From Clostridium aciditolerans (GTDB lineage Bacteria; Bacillota; Clostridia; Clostridiales; Clostridiaceae), in NCBI RefSeq assembly GCF_016316925.1, contig NZ_JAEEGB010000007.1, positions 102,773 to 166,772 of the forward strand: a stretch of DNA of 64,000 nucleotides, given 5' to 3'. Under the pieces are notes generated by a model. It was not told the origin of the DNA. It saw only the letters and a list, made by a program, of their open reading frames with translations, and ran no database searches. Positions within the stretch are counted from its first letter, which is position 1, and every line of letters begins with the position of its first letter. A program made the translations under genes and the position numbers. Positions 16,127 to 26,611 of this stretch are shown here, in pieces.

Positions 16127-16792
16127 ATGATTGATATTAAATTATTTAAAAAAATGAATTATTTTAATTTAGATGTTAACTTTTCTATTGATAAAGAAGT
16201 TCTTGTTATTCAAGGTCCTTCAGGCTCAGGAAAAACAACAATATTAGATTGTATATGTGGAACTAAAACTCCTGACGAAGGATCTATAACAATGAATGGC
16301 AAGACAATTTTCTCCTCTAATAAAAAAATAAATATAAAAATTAAGGATAGAAATATTGGATATGTTTTTCAGAATTATGCTTTATTTCCTCACATGACTA
16401 TAAAACAAAATATATCCTTTGGAACTAAATGCAAAAAACTAAAGGATTCTGATTACATAGATTATTTGATGAATGTATTTAATATTTATCATCTTGAAGA
16501 TAGATATCCAAATCAAATATCCGGTGGTGAAAAGCAGAGAGCTGCTTTAGCAAGAGCACTGGCAGTAAAACCTGAAATGCTACTTTTAGATGAACCTTTT
16601 TCTGCCTTAGATGTGAACACTAAAAATTCTGTGTATAAAGAATTTCTTCAATTAAAGAAGTTATGGAGAATTGATATTATATTAGTTACCCATAATCCAG
16701 AAGAAGCTCGTTTATTAGGAGATAGGATAATAAGTATTGAATCCGGTAACATTTGCGATGTCGAAACTTCAAAACGTAACATAATTATGTAA
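16127..16792 (+). CDS. modC: Molybdate ABC transporter ATP-binding protein, short form
   Basis: ModC hydrolyses ATP to drive molybdate import. The 221-residue protein has Walker A GPSGSGKTT near residue 31, a Q-loop (YVFQNYALFPHMT), the signature ISGGEKQRAALARAL and Walker B LLLDEPFSALD. It ends soon after the switch histidine (VTHNPEEARLLGDR) and so lacks the C-terminal TOBE molybdate-sensing domain of longer ModC proteins. AAGGTGG precedes the ATG. Confidence 0.92.
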   Translation: MIDIKLFKKMNYFNLDVNFSIDKEVLVIQGPSGSGKTTILDCICGTKTPDEGSITMNGKTIFSSNKKINIKIKDRNIGYVFQNYALFPHMTIKQNISFGTKCKKLKDSDYIDYLMNVFNIYHLEDRYPNQISGGEKQRAALARALAVKPEMLLLDEPFSALDVNTKNSVYKEFLQLKKLWRIDIILVTHNPEEARLLGDRIISIESGNICDVETSKRNIIM

Positions 16793-16895
16793 TTAAATAT
16801 ACATTTTACGCATCGATGCTTTTAATCAACTAAAATTTTATTTCTACTAAAATGCATTATTTTAGTAAATTGATAACTTTAAGGGGGAACTTATT

Positions 16896-17678
16896 TTGAG
16901 AAAAATATTAATTTCTGCAATGGCAGTTTTATCACTAATTTCCTTTACCGCCTGCGGCAAAACAGCAAATGAAGCCAATAAAAGTCCTGAAAAAAATATT
17001 ACTATTTCTGCAGCCGCTAGCTTAAAAGATGCTCTAAATGAACTCAAACCAAAATATGAGCAAAAGAATAATGTGAAACTTACATTAAATTTTGGTTCTT
17101 CTGGAACCTTGCAAAAACAAATAGAGCAAGGAGCTTCTGTAGATATTTTCATTTCCGCTGGAATGAAACAAATGGATGATTTAAATACTAAAAACTTAAT
17201 AGATAAGGACACTAAGAAAAATCTATTGAAAAATAAGCTAGTTCTAATAGTTTCCAATGATTATAAAGATAAAATTAAGAGCATTAATGACGTAATAAAT
17301 AATGACGTTAAAATATCCGTAGGAGAACCTGCTTCTGTTCCTGCAGGTCAATATGCTAAAGAGACACTTACAAACTTAAATCAGTGGGATAAAATCAGCT
17401 CAAAAATAGTTTATGGTAAGGATGTAACTCAAGTAGCAACTTATGTTGAAAAAGGTGAAGCTGCTGCTGGCATAGTTTATAATTCTGATACTATAAGTCT
17501 AAAAAATTGCTCAATAGTTCAAATTTTTGATGAAAAACTACATAAGCCAATATTATATCCTGAAGCTGTTATATCCTCTAGCAAAAATAAAGATGAAGCT
17601 AAAAAATTTCTAGAATACTTAAACTCAGAGGATGCCAAAGCTACATTTAAAAAATATGGTTTTGAAACAGTAAGTTAA
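16896..17678 (+). CDS. modA: Molybdate-binding lipoprotein
   Basis: ModA is the external binding protein that captures molybdate. The 260-residue precursor has a lipoprotein signal: basic start, hydrophobic core and lipobox SFTAC with Cys at about residue 20. The mature part has the ModA motifs ISAAASLKDAL and FGSSGTLQKQIEQGA and the later VATYVEKGEAAAGIVY. It starts at TTG, eight bases after AAGGGGG. It may also bind tungstate, which cannot be told from sequence. Confidence 0.94.
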   Translation: MRKILISAMAVLSLISFTACGKTANEANKSPEKNITISAAASLKDALNELKPKYEQKNNVKLTLNFGSSGTLQKQIEQGASVDIFISAGMKQMDDLNTKNLIDKDTKKNLLKNKLVLIVSNDYKDKIKSINDVINNDVKISVGEPASVPAGQYAKETLTNLNQWDKISSKIVYGKDVTQVATYVEKGEAAAGIVYNSDTISLKNCSIVQIFDEKLHKPILYPEAVISSSKNKDEAKKFLEYLNSEDAKATFKKYGFETVS

Positions 17679-17701
17679 AATTTTATTATTAATGTTATTA
17701 T

Positions 17702-17740
17702 TATAAAGAAAAGAGCTCTATTTAAAGCTCTTTTCTTTAT
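17702..17740. terminator. Bidirectional terminator between modA and the MFS gene
   Basis: ATAAAGAAAAGAGCT and AGCTCTTTTCTTTAT form a 15-bp stem between two convergent genes. Confidence 0.88.
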
Positions 17741-17744
17741 AATT

Positions 17745-19199
17745 TTACTTATTATTGATTCTTCTTCTTTTAATCATTCTTATAATTGTTAGTATCATCC
17801 CAATGGCACAAATTGAAGCCGCAGCTATGTATACAATATTCATAGCATATATAAATACATCGTGTCTTCCTGGTACAAAACTAGTCACATTATATCCTAT
17901 CTTTGCACTCATCCTGTTATAAAGCAATGCTACTGAAAAAGCTATTCCAAAAACCATCCCCATATTTCTCACTAGAGCATTAACGCTTCCTGCTATTCCC
18001 AACTTATCGCGAGGCACAAGAGACATAACAATAGAATTATTAGGTGATTGAAATAGCCCATTTCCTAAGCCTAATACAGCAACCCTAATCACTATGTCAA
18101 AGTATGTTGAAGTTGTATTTAGAAATCCTACTAAAAGAAGACCAACTGTTGTTGCAAATAAGCCAAAAACAGTAAGAAGCTCACTGCCTATTTTATCTGA
18201 GAGATAACCACTTATAGGTGCAATGGTACCTGCACTTATTGGAAAGATCATCATTAGTATACCTGCTTTTCCCGGGCTAATATTCATTATATATTCAAGG
18301 TAAAATGGATGAATTATATTATTACAAAATATTGCCACAAAAGAAACAAAGGCACAAAATATGCTTAAATTAAATAGCTTATTATGAAACATTTTGAAAT
18401 CAAGCATCGGCTGCTCCAGCTTCTTTTCTACAAAATAGAAGGAAACTAAAGCAATAGCACTTATTATAAAGCTTATTATAATTTTGTAATTTTTCCACCC
18501 TAAGCTTTCTCCGCTTAGCATAGCCCAAAATAATGATACAACAAAAATTATAAATATAATTGAACCTTTTAAATCAAAGTATATAGGTCCTTGAGTTTTT
18601 TTCTCTATAGGCAATATTTTTCTTCCTGCTAAATATCCAATTATCCCTATTGGAATGTTTATCAAAAATATAGACTGCCAATTAAAAAGTTCTACCATAA
18701 TTCCTCCTACAGGAGGACCAAGCATTGTACCTACGGCAACTGTAGTAGCGGAAAGTCCTAATGCCCTTCCTCTTTCATTCGGAGGAAATGTTGCTGCAAT
18801 TATACCTTGGTTCGATGACATAGTCATAGCAGCACCAATAGCTTGGATAATTCTAGAAAAAATCAAAAACCTTACAGTCCCTGATAGTCCACACAATAGT
18901 GATCCAATTGTAAATATTAAAAAGCCATATTGATAAACTTTGCTTTTCCCTATGATGTCTGCTACTCTTCCGAAAATCAATACGAAAGCTGAAACAACAA
19001 TTAGATAGCTAGTAACAACCCACTGTATTTCACCTAATCCAACGGAAAGCTTAGAAGACATATCCGGGAGCGCTACATTTACAATGCTGCTATCTAATGT
19101 AGCCATAAGGGTACCCATTAAAACTACCGCTAAAATAATCCATCTTCTTTTATATATTTTTTCTTTTTCATCTTCAATGCTAATTTTTTCTTTAATCAT
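17745..19199 (-). CDS. MFS drug exporter, DHA2 (EmrB/QacA) type
   Basis: The 484-residue protein has about 14 predicted membrane helices, the DHA2 number. Helix 1 carries the family motif LDSSIVNVALPDM, and motif C-like ALGLSATTVAVGTMLGPPVGG, split as ALGLSATTVAV and GTMLGPPVGG, marks an antiporter. It likely exports amphipathic drugs or metabolites with proton motive force. The substrate is unknown. The SD GAGGGG lies about 12 bp before the ATG. No regulator is adjacent. Confidence 0.9.
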   Translation of the reverse strand: MIKEKISIEDEKEKIYKRRWIILAVVLMGTLMATLDSSIVNVALPDMSSKLSVGLGEIQWVVTSYLIVVSAFVLIFGRVADIIGKSKVYQYGFLIFTIGSLLCGLSGTVRFLIFSRIIQAIGAAMTMSSNQGIIAATFPPNERGRALGLSATTVAVGTMLGPPVGGIMVELFNWQSIFLINIPIGIIGYLAGRKILPIEKKTQGPIYFDLKGSIIFIIFVVSLFWAMLSGESLGWKNYKIIISFIISAIALVSFYFVEKKLEQPMLDFKMFHNKLFNLSIFCAFVSFVAIFCNNIIHPFYLEYIMNISPGKAGILMMIFPISAGTIAPISGYLSDKIGSELLTVFGLFATTVGLLLVGFLNTTSTYFDIVIRVAVLGLGNGLFQSPNNSIVMSLVPRDKLGIAGSVNALVRNMGMVFGIAFSVALLYNRMSAKIGYNVTSFVPGRHDVFIYAMNIVYIAAASICAIGMILTIIRMIKRRRINNK

Positions 19200-19390
19200 A
19201 TTAAGCTATATGCTCCCCTCACTAGTAAAAAGTTTCCAAGTTAACTTTATATAATACTTTATTTACTTGCATTATATATAGGCTTTTCTATTGATATTTT
19301 ACCCTATTTATAGCTTAATTATTTTTATTGTGTTATATATTTAAATGCTTGGAATTTTTTCTTTTTTACATGAAAAATATTCTCAATTTT

Positions 19391-20947
19391 TTAGACATCT
19401 ATCAATATATCATTTAAATTTTCTATAAATATATCCACAAGTTTTGGATCAAAATGCAATCCCTTTTGATTTTTAAGATATTCCAAAGTTTCCTCAATAC
19501 TTATAGCCTCTTTATAAACTCTTTTGTGTGTCATTGCATCAAAAACATCTATTATTGCCATCATTCTAGAACTAAGTGGAATATCTTCTCTAGATAAACC
19601 ATTAGGATATCCTGTTCCATTATATTTTTCATGATGATTTAATGCAATTTCTGCAGCTATTCTCAAAATATCTAACTCTGATTTATTGAGAATTTTATTC
19701 CCGAAAATAGTATGTTCTTTGATTGTTGCAAACTCATCTTCTGTTAATTTTCCTCTTTTTTTCAAAATAGCATCAGGTATAGCTATTTTCCCAATATCAT
19801 GCATGGTACTAGCAATTTTTAGTACTTCTGCTTCAGAAGAAGAAAAACTGTTATGCAATGCAAATTTATACATCATCTCAGAAATTCTTTGAACATGTCC
19901 AGCGGTATCCTCAAAATGATTTTCAACAACTTCTCCTAAAGTTGTAATAATTTCCTTCTGTGTATTTAAAATCATATTGTTTAGTATATAGTTATTTAAA
20001 GCTACAGAATAATTTGTTAAAAATAAATTGATCAAATTAAAATCATATAATTCCGAGTCACCTTCAATGAATATATAGTTATTTAAATTATTTTCACCAC
20101 TATTTTTAATAATGAAGCCTTTACCAATAAAATGAACCTTTCCACTTTCATGTAAGTCCTCTTTTATCCATCTTGAAATATACTCCAATTCAGAAATATC
20201 TTCTATATTTTCACCAATGTATTCAGTATATTTTCCAGTAGCGGATGCGATTGTAGTTATATTGCTTTTATCAAGAGTTACAAAACCGTTAGATAATTTA
20301 GTTGATGCTTCGCGGATATATAATATTTCAGCATCTTCTTGATAAAAGCAAGACAATTGACTTAAAATGTTACTTAAAAATTGATCTAGAGTATTGTGCT
20401 TAAATAGATTTGCACTAGTTTCAATAATTTTTTCTAAGCCTCTGCGATTTTTATCGATTTGAAGCATATCTCTATAATTTCTTAATGCAGAATACATAGT
20501 TGTGTGTAATCTTGTAACAGTCATTTCTGTCTTTAAACGATAGTCATTTATATCATATTCTTTGATTACCTTCTCTTCTGGAGCCTCTCCTGGTTGTCCA
20601 GTACGTAAAATAATTCTAGTCATTTTATTTTTTAACGTTTTACGCAAATATTCTACAACCTCAAGCCCGGAATTTTGTTCTTCCATTACTACGTCTAAAA
20701 ATAAAATCGCAGTATTAGGATTGTTTAATAAAACTTCCTTTGTTTCCTTTCCGTTATATGCATCAATAAATTCTAAGGTTTTACCTTCAAACTCAAAATC
20801 CTTAAGAATCATTTTTGTTACAGTGTGAACTTCCTCATCATCATCTGCAATAACAATCTTATACTTACCATATAATCGAGGCTTTATTTCCTCTTCATCA
20901 CTTAAAAAATCTAGTTCAATATCTTTAGATTCTAACATTTTACTCAT
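19391..20947 (-). CDS. Response regulator with DUF3369 and HD-GYP c-di-GMP phosphodiesterase domains
   Basis: The 518-residue protein begins with a receiver domain (about residues 30-155; DDD acidic patch, phosphorylation Asp in LFLDVVM, Lys in YRLKTEM), followed by a sensor-like DUF3369 domain (about 170-310) and an HD-GYP domain (about 330-515). All catalytic motifs are present: HDIGKIAIP, HHEKYNGTGYP and DVFDAM. It should hydrolyse c-di-GMP under control of the kinase encoded upstream, whose stop overlaps this start by 4 bp (ATGA). Confidence 0.93.
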   Translation of the reverse strand: MSKMLESKDIELDFLSDEEEIKPRLYGKYKIVIADDDEEVHTVTKMILKDFEFEGKTLEFIDAYNGKETKEVLLNNPNTAILFLDVVMEEQNSGLEVVEYLRKTLKNKMTRIILRTGQPGEAPEEKVIKEYDINDYRLKTEMTVTRLHTTMYSALRNYRDMLQIDKNRRGLEKIIETSANLFKHNTLDQFLSNILSQLSCFYQEDAEILYIREASTKLSNGFVTLDKSNITTIASATGKYTEYIGENIEDISELEYISRWIKEDLHESGKVHFIGKGFIIKNSGENNLNNYIFIEGDSELYDFNLINLFLTNYSVALNNYILNNMILNTQKEIITTLGEVVENHFEDTAGHVQRISEMMYKFALHNSFSSSEAEVLKIASTMHDIGKIAIPDAILKKRGKLTEDEFATIKEHTIFGNKILNKSELDILRIAAEIALNHHEKYNGTGYPNGLSREDIPLSSRMMAIIDVFDAMTHKRVYKEAISIEETLEYLKNQKGLHFDPKLVDIFIENLNDILIDV

Positions 20948-23064
20948 CTTTCCACTCCTTGACTTAGACTAATGTTAATTTTAAAAGTAGTACCTTGTCC
21001 AACAACACTTTCGCAAACTATTTTCCCATTTAATGGTCCAGTAATTAGATTATATACCACATTTAAACCTAATCCACTTCCACCTTTATTTCTATTAGTT
21101 GTAAAAAAAGGATCAAATATTTTTTGAATATTTTCTCCTGAAATACCACATCCATTATCAGAATATAATATTGAAAGTTTATCATCATTTTTATTTATAT
21201 CTATTTTAATGGTACCATCTTTTTTATCTTTAAATCCATGAATAAGAGAATTCATAATTAGGTTTACAATTACCTGTGAAAAAGCTCCTGAATAACTGTT
21301 AATCACCAAGTCCTTATCACAGTTTATAATAAATTGATGATTAGTGTTTTTATATTCATGTTTCAAACTTAACAAAACAGTTTGAATATATTCATATAAA
21401 TTAAAATTTGTTTTTTCTTCTATAATTTGATTTACAGCAATAGCTTTAAAGCTCTTGATTAATTCTGATGCCCTATTTAAGTTTACATTTAGTATTTTTG
21501 AACTTTCATCTATAGAGTTTATATATTCGACAAAGTTTTTCTTAGTCATCTTGCCTTCAGACAATAGTGCTAAGTTTTTCTTATTAATAGATTCCAAATA
21601 TGATGCCGCAGATACTGATACACCCAAAGGCGTATTAATTTCATGAGCAACACCAGATACTAAACTACCTAATGAGGCTAACTTTTCCTTATCAATCAAT
21701 TCTTTCATAGCAATTCTCAATTCCTGGGTTCTCTCTAAGACTAAATTTTCTAATGATTGCTTTTCAGCTTCATTTAGCCTTTTGATTTCATCTTGAGCTT
21801 CAACAAGTTCATTAAAGGATTTTTTTAGATTCGCTGACATATAATTGAATGCTATTGATAATTCATAAATCTCATTAAATTGAATCTTTTCTGTATCTAA
21901 TTTTACATCCCAGTTTCCTGATGATAGTTGAAATGCCGCTTTAGAACTTTCCAATATTGGATTAATAATTCTTTTTAATATAACTAGACCAGCTAAAGCT
22001 CCAATTATGGTAATTATTAAAATAATAGCTATAGTGATATTTTGTCTAGCTTTTATTGTACCCATTAAATCTTTTTCTGGTATAACAACAACTACCCTCC
22101 ACTCAAGTCCCTGAGGCTCTTCCATCGGAGAAATTAATGCAAAATTCTGTTCATTTTCTATGTTTATTTGAATAGTCTTATATTGAGCTATTCTGTTTTC
22201 TTGTAAGTATTTTGCTGTTTTGCTTATTAAGATATTCTTATTTTCAGCGGCATTAACCATTTTGTTCGCGTTTGGATTTTCTTGAGTAATCTTCATAACT
22301 GCTTCATCTCCAGAATGAGCAATTAGATTCCAATTTTTATCAACAATATATATTACTCCTGTTCCTTTAGTTTCATTGGCTTTTAAAAATTTATTTATTC
22401 TACTAAGATTTATATCTATACAGGTAACTCCCTTAAAATTTTTAGAATTATCAAAAACAGGTACTAAAGTAGAGATAGTTGCTTCCATTTTTTCATCATT
22501 ATTAATATAAATATCTGACCATTGCTCCCTAAGGGTTTTCTTAACTGGAATATACCAAGGCCTAGTCCTTGGGTCATATCCCTCATAAGATGTAGATATT
22601 CTACTTTCCAAAATCTCTTTGTTATAAATATTTAGTTTATTTTCTGTTCTTTTATCTTTAAGCATCAAATTTAATGCATTATTATCATTAACTCTAATTC
22701 CGACATAATTTCCCCTTTCATCACCATAACCTATAGCAGTTACTTGAGGCATTTGATTTTTTATTTTCTCTAAAAAATATTTTGTGTAATCCTCAATATT
22801 ATTTAAGTCTTTATCATTAAAGTATTTTTCTCTAGAGATATCCCCTGCAAACAATTGATTAATTTCAAGTGGTTTGCTGAGCATATCCCTAAGGCTTTGT
22901 TGAGTGTTTTCATTTAATGCTTTTAAAATTTTATCTCCTTGCTCTTTAGCTAGCCAATTATAATCAGCTTTCCACAGAATAGCCAAAATAGATAGAATAA
23001 TAATTATAAAAGATATAAAATACATAGCCACAACTGTTTTTAATGAAACCATTTTTTTTCTCAT
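20944..23064 (-). CDS. Membrane sensor histidine kinase with Cache domain
   Basis: The 706-residue kinase has an N-terminal membrane helix, a large extracellular double-Cache sensor (about 35-330; YDPRTRPWY is the Cache hallmark), a second helix (TIAIILIITIIGALAGLVI), HAMP, a coiled coil, a phosphoacceptor region GVAHEINTPLG and an HATPase domain with DNGCGI and GSGLGL motifs. It likely phosphorylates the HD-GYP regulator translated with overlap after it. A start 19 codons upstream is possible, but GAGGGG lies before the ATG at 23064. The ligand is unknown; Cache domains often bind small acids or amino acids. Confidence 0.93.
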   Translation of the reverse strand: MRKKMVSLKTVVAMYFISFIIIILSILAILWKADYNWLAKEQGDKILKALNENTQQSLRDMLSKPLEINQLFAGDISREKYFNDKDLNNIEDYTKYFLEKIKNQMPQVTAIGYGDERGNYVGIRVNDNNALNLMLKDKRTENKLNIYNKEILESRISTSYEGYDPRTRPWYIPVKKTLREQWSDIYINNDEKMEATISTLVPVFDNSKNFKGVTCIDINLSRINKFLKANETKGTGVIYIVDKNWNLIAHSGDEAVMKITQENPNANKMVNAAENKNILISKTAKYLQENRIAQYKTIQINIENEQNFALISPMEEPQGLEWRVVVVIPEKDLMGTIKARQNITIAIILIITIIGALAGLVILKRIINPILESSKAAFQLSSGNWDVKLDTEKIQFNEIYELSIAFNYMSANLKKSFNELVEAQDEIKRLNEAEKQSLENLVLERTQELRIAMKELIDKEKLASLGSLVSGVAHEINTPLGVSVSAASYLESINKKNLALLSEGKMTKKNFVEYINSIDESSKILNVNLNRASELIKSFKAIAVNQIIEEKTNFNLYEYIQTVLLSLKHEYKNTNHQFIINCDKDLVINSYSGAFSQVIVNLIMNSLIHGFKDKKDGTIKIDINKNDDKLSILYSDNGCGISGENIQKIFDPFFTTNRNKGGSGLGLNVVYNLITGPLNGKIVCESVVGQGTTFKINISLSQGVER

Positions 23065-23235
23065 AATTATCCCCTCTACCAATCTTTTGAAATATTGATT
23101 ATAATATTTTATGAGTATCATGAAGATTAAAATTATTTCTATTAAATAAATTATTCTACATTATTTAGCAAAATCCTCTCTTATATTTTCCTTTATATCC
23201 GAGTTTTAATAATTGCATGGCCTTTTGCCTAAAAT

Positions 23236-23267
23236 AAAACTACCCATTATTCATAGGTAGTTTTTTT
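23236..23267 (-). terminator. Terminator of the aspS-gatCAB operon
   Basis: AAAACTACC and GGTAGTTTT form a stem just past the gatB stop, with a T-rich tail on the operon strand. Confidence 0.85.
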
Positions 23268-23271
23268 AAAA

Positions 23272-24711
23272 TTAATATTCTATAAGTTTTGTCTCTATAA
23301 GTTCCCTAGCTACTGCCGGATTAGCCTGACCTTTAGTAACTTTCATTACCTTCCCCATCAAGAATCCAGCAGCTTGAAGCTTTCCATTTTTATAGTCTTC
23401 TACAGACTTAGGGTTTGCAACTAGAACCTCATCTACAACTTTTTCTAATACCTCTGATGAGCTTATCTGGCTTAATCCCTTTTCCTTTACTATATCTTCT
23501 GGATTTTTTCCACTTACAAACATTTCGTCAAATACTTCTTTAGCAGTAGTACCACTTATTTTCCCTTCGTCAATAAGCTTTATAAGGCTATATAGCAACT
23601 GTGGTTTTAAAGTCATATCACTGCATTCTATTTCTTTTTCTTTTAATATTCTAAGTAAATCTCCTAAAATCCAGTTAGAGGCAATCTTAGGATCAGCTCC
23701 TTCTTTTACTACCTCTTCATAGAACGCTCCAAGAGATTTATCTCCTACGAGAATTTCTACTTCTTTTTCTCCTAATTTGTATTCTTCTATAAATCTTTGT
23801 TTTTTCGCATGTGGAAGCTCTGGAATAGTATTTTTTATAGCTTCTATCTGTTCCTCTTTTATTATAATTGGAACCAAGTCTGGATCTGGAAAATATCTAT
23901 AATCGTGAGCATCTTCCTTTGATCTCATAGAAATAGTTCTTCCCTTTCCACTATCCCATCTTCTAGTTTCTTGCTTTATTTTATGCTGTTCTCCATAGGT
24001 GTAAAGCTCTCTCTGTCTCTTTTCTTCTTTTTCTAGAGCTTTTTGAATTTCTTTAAAGGAGTTTATATTCTTAATTTCTACCTTGGTATTTAATGATTCC
24101 TGTCCTACTGGTCTCATAGAAATATTAGCATCACATCTTAAAGATCCTTGTTCCATTCTACAGTCTGACACTTCTGCATATTCTAATAAAGACTTTAAAG
24201 TTTTAAGAAAAGCTACTGCTTCCTCTGGAGAGTGAATATCTGGCTCTGTAACTATTTCTGCTAGTGGTACTCCTGCACGGTTATAGTCTATTAAAGAAAA
24301 GGGTTCATCTTCCAAGTGAACAAGTTTTGCTGGATCTTCTTCTATGTGTATTCTATTTAATCTTACTTTCTTTTTAACTCCATCTACTTCAAATTCTACA
24401 TATCCTCCGCTGCAAATTGGTAAATCAAATTGTGAAATTTGATAAGCCTTTGGAAGGTCTGGATAAAAATAGTTTTTTCTATCCATCTTATTTAATTTAT
24501 TTATTTTACAACCTAAAACCTTCCCTGCTTTTATAGCTAGATTAACAACTTCCTCATTTAATACAGGTAGAGTTCCTGGTAAGCCTAAACATACTGGACA
24601 TGTGTTGCTGTTTGGTTTAGAACCAAACTTAGTAGAACAGTTACAAAATATTTTTGTCTTTGTATTTAATTCAACGTGTATCTCCAAACCAATTATTGTT
24701 TCATAACTCAT
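23272..24711 (-). CDS. gatB: Asp/Glu-tRNA amidotransferase subunit B
   Basis: GatB binds Asp-tRNA-Asn or Glu-tRNA-Gln and its kinase-like site activates the acid for amidation. The 479-residue length is normal. Motifs include IGLEIHVELNTKTKIFC at the start, the Zn-binding CNCSTKFG and TCPVC, and the YQISQFDLPICSGGYVE block; a YqeY-like tail ends with GQANPAVARELIE. It is the last gene of aspS-gatC-gatA-gatB, with short gaps and an AGGAG site. Confidence 0.97.
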   Translation of the reverse strand: MSYETIIGLEIHVELNTKTKIFCNCSTKFGSKPNSNTCPVCLGLPGTLPVLNEEVVNLAIKAGKVLGCKINKLNKMDRKNYFYPDLPKAYQISQFDLPICSGGYVEFEVDGVKKKVRLNRIHIEEDPAKLVHLEDEPFSLIDYNRAGVPLAEIVTEPDIHSPEEAVAFLKTLKSLLEYAEVSDCRMEQGSLRCDANISMRPVGQESLNTKVEIKNINSFKEIQKALEKEEKRQRELYTYGEQHKIKQETRRWDSGKGRTISMRSKEDAHDYRYFPDPDLVPIIIKEEQIEAIKNTIPELPHAKKQRFIEEYKLGEKEVEILVGDKSLGAFYEEVVKEGADPKIASNWILGDLLRILKEKEIECSDMTLKPQLLYSLIKLIDEGKISGTTAKEVFDEMFVSGKNPEDIVKEKGLSQISSSEVLEKVVDEVLVANPKSVEDYKNGKLQAAGFLMGKVMKVTKGQANPAVARELIETKLIEY

Positions 24712-24741
24712 AATTACGCTCCTTCCTTTTAAGTTAATTTA

Positions 24742-26202
24742 CTACTTTATTGCTAGTGTATCTATATTTAGCTCCTGCTCTAAGGCATAGGCGGTTTTTA
24801 ATATTTTCTTTTCACCAAAATGTGGTCCAATGATTTGAACACCTATTGGAAGACCTTCGCTGCTAAAGGCACATGGTATTGATATAGCCGGCACTCCAGC
24901 CAAGTTTATATTTACAGTATATATATCTGCTAGATACATCTCTAGTGGATTTGAACTCTTCTCTCCACTTAAGAATGGTAATACCGGTGAAGTAGGGCTT
25001 AAAATTAAGTCATAGCTTTCAAATACTTCTTTATACTGCTCTTGTATCTTCTTCCTTAACTTTTGCGCTCTATTATAATAAGCATCATAATAACCTGAGG
25101 ATAATACATAAGTCCCAAGCATTATTCTTCTCTTAACTTCTTTTCCAAAGCCTTCACTTCTGGACATTTCCATAAGTTCATCTACTGTTTCATAATTCTT
25201 AGCTCTGTATCCGTATCTTATTCCGTCATATCTGGAAAGGTTTGAACTAGCTTCTGCTGAGGATATTACATAATAAGCTGAAAGTCCTTCTTCTGTAATA
25301 GGCATTGATATTTCTTCTACTACAGCTCCCATACTTCTCAACTTTTCCATTGTATCTTTAATAGCCTTTTCTATTTCGCTGTTAAGCCCCTTTCCAAAGA
25401 ATTCTTTTGGAACTGCAATTTTTAGTCCTTCAATACTTCCATCTAATGCACTTAAATAATCTTTATCATATTCTTTACCTAAACTAGTGCTGTCCATTGA
25501 ATCATGACCTGCAATTACCTCAAGTGTAAGTGCACAATCTCTAACAGTTTTACCAAAAGGACCTATTTGATCAAGTGAGGATGCAAAAGCAACTAATCCA
25601 AATCTGGATACTAATCCATAAGTAGGCTTAAACCCTGTAACTCCACAAAAGGCTGCGGGCTGACGGATAGATCCACCAGTATCAGATCCTAAAGATATTG
25701 GAGCTATTCCCGCTGCTACAACTGCTGCTGAACCACCTGAGGATCCTCCTGGAACTCTTTTTAAATCCCAAGGATTTTTTGTCTTTTTAAATGCGGAATT
25801 TTCGTTAGATGATCCCATTGCAAATTCATCCATATTTGTTTTTCCAATAATAACTGCATCTTCTTTCTTTAATCTTTTAACTACTGTAGCATCGTAAGGT
25901 GGAATAAAATCCTCTAGCATTTTAGATGCGCAAGTAGTTCTAATTCCATCTGTACATATATTATCTTTTACAGCAATAGGCACTCCTGCCAGTTTACCTA
26001 CTTTTTCTCCCTTTGTAATTTTTTCATCAATAGCTCTTGCGGTTTTGAGCGCTTCTTCCTCACATAATGTTAAATATCCATCAACATCTTTATCTACTTC
26101 TTTTATTCTTTTAAATAATTCTATTACAACTTCTTCAGACGTAAATTCCTTTTCTTCTATACCTTTTTTTATCTCATAAGCTGTCATAGCTCCTATTCTC
26201 AT
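24742..26202 (-). CDS. gatA: Asp/Glu-tRNA amidotransferase subunit A (glutaminase)
   Basis: GatA releases ammonia from glutamine for the transamidation. The 486-residue protein has the amidase signature with the catalytic triad: Lys in PIAVKDNI, Ser in GSDTGGSIRQPA and the earlier PGGSSGGSAAVVA loop. It works as a heterotrimer with GatC and GatB, supplying amide to Asp-tRNA-Asn here because aspS is in the same operon. An AGGAAG-type site lies before the ATG. Confidence 0.97.
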   Translation of the reverse strand: MRIGAMTAYEIKKGIEEKEFTSEEVVIELFKRIKEVDKDVDGYLTLCEEEALKTARAIDEKITKGEKVGKLAGVPIAVKDNICTDGIRTTCASKMLEDFIPPYDATVVKRLKKEDAVIIGKTNMDEFAMGSSNENSAFKKTKNPWDLKRVPGGSSGGSAAVVAAGIAPISLGSDTGGSIRQPAAFCGVTGFKPTYGLVSRFGLVAFASSLDQIGPFGKTVRDCALTLEVIAGHDSMDSTSLGKEYDKDYLSALDGSIEGLKIAVPKEFFGKGLNSEIEKAIKDTMEKLRSMGAVVEEISMPITEEGLSAYYVISSAEASSNLSRYDGIRYGYRAKNYETVDELMEMSRSEGFGKEVKRRIMLGTYVLSSGYYDAYYNRAQKLRKKIQEQYKEVFESYDLILSPTSPVLPFLSGEKSSNPLEMYLADIYTVNINLAGVPAISIPCAFSSEGLPIGVQIIGPHFGEKKILKTAYALEQELNIDTLAIK

Positions 26203-26234
26203 AAGACTTCCTCCCGATTTTAATATTTAATTCT

Positions 26235-26519
26235 TTACTCAATTATCTTTGGAACTTCAATATAAGTTTCTCTTTTGGTTTTAACATTTTGGAACAGTTT
26301 TTCCTTATCTTCGAAGACTTTCTCTTCATCTTTTCTTATCACTGACCTTAAGCCTTCTCTCTTTGGATGTATATCTATGTCACTTAAATCAAATTTATCT
26401 ATATATTCAAAATGTCCTAGAATTGCACCAAACTCTGCTGCCATTTTTTCAGCTTCTTCTTCCGTAAACTTTAGTTTTGAAAGTTTAGCAATATATTTTA
26501 CTTCATCAATACTAATCAT
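26235..26519 (-). CDS. gatC: Asp/Glu-tRNA amidotransferase subunit C
   Basis: GatC wraps GatA and GatB and helps fold the complex. The 94-residue protein carries the usual start ISIDEVKYIAKLSKLKFT and the middle FEYIDKFDLSDIDI, ending with KRETYIEVPKIIE. GGAGG precedes the ATG. It is the second gene of the operon, 92 bp after aspS. Confidence 0.96.
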   Translation of the reverse strand: MISIDEVKYIAKLSKLKFTEEEAEKMAAEFGAILGHFEYIDKFDLSDIDIHPKREGLRSVIRKDEEKVFEDKEKLFQNVKTKRETYIEVPKIIE

Positions 26520-26611
26520 TTTTATTTCCTCCAGTTCATTATTTAGGTTCTGCTAACGCAGTATGACGCAAAATATGCTATCATATTCACTTGTTATTTG
26601 TTTGGATATTC

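Noticed and set aside
16127-16792. ModC as truncated gene
   Set aside because: All ATPase motifs are intact; the short form without TOBE is a known type, so not a truncation.
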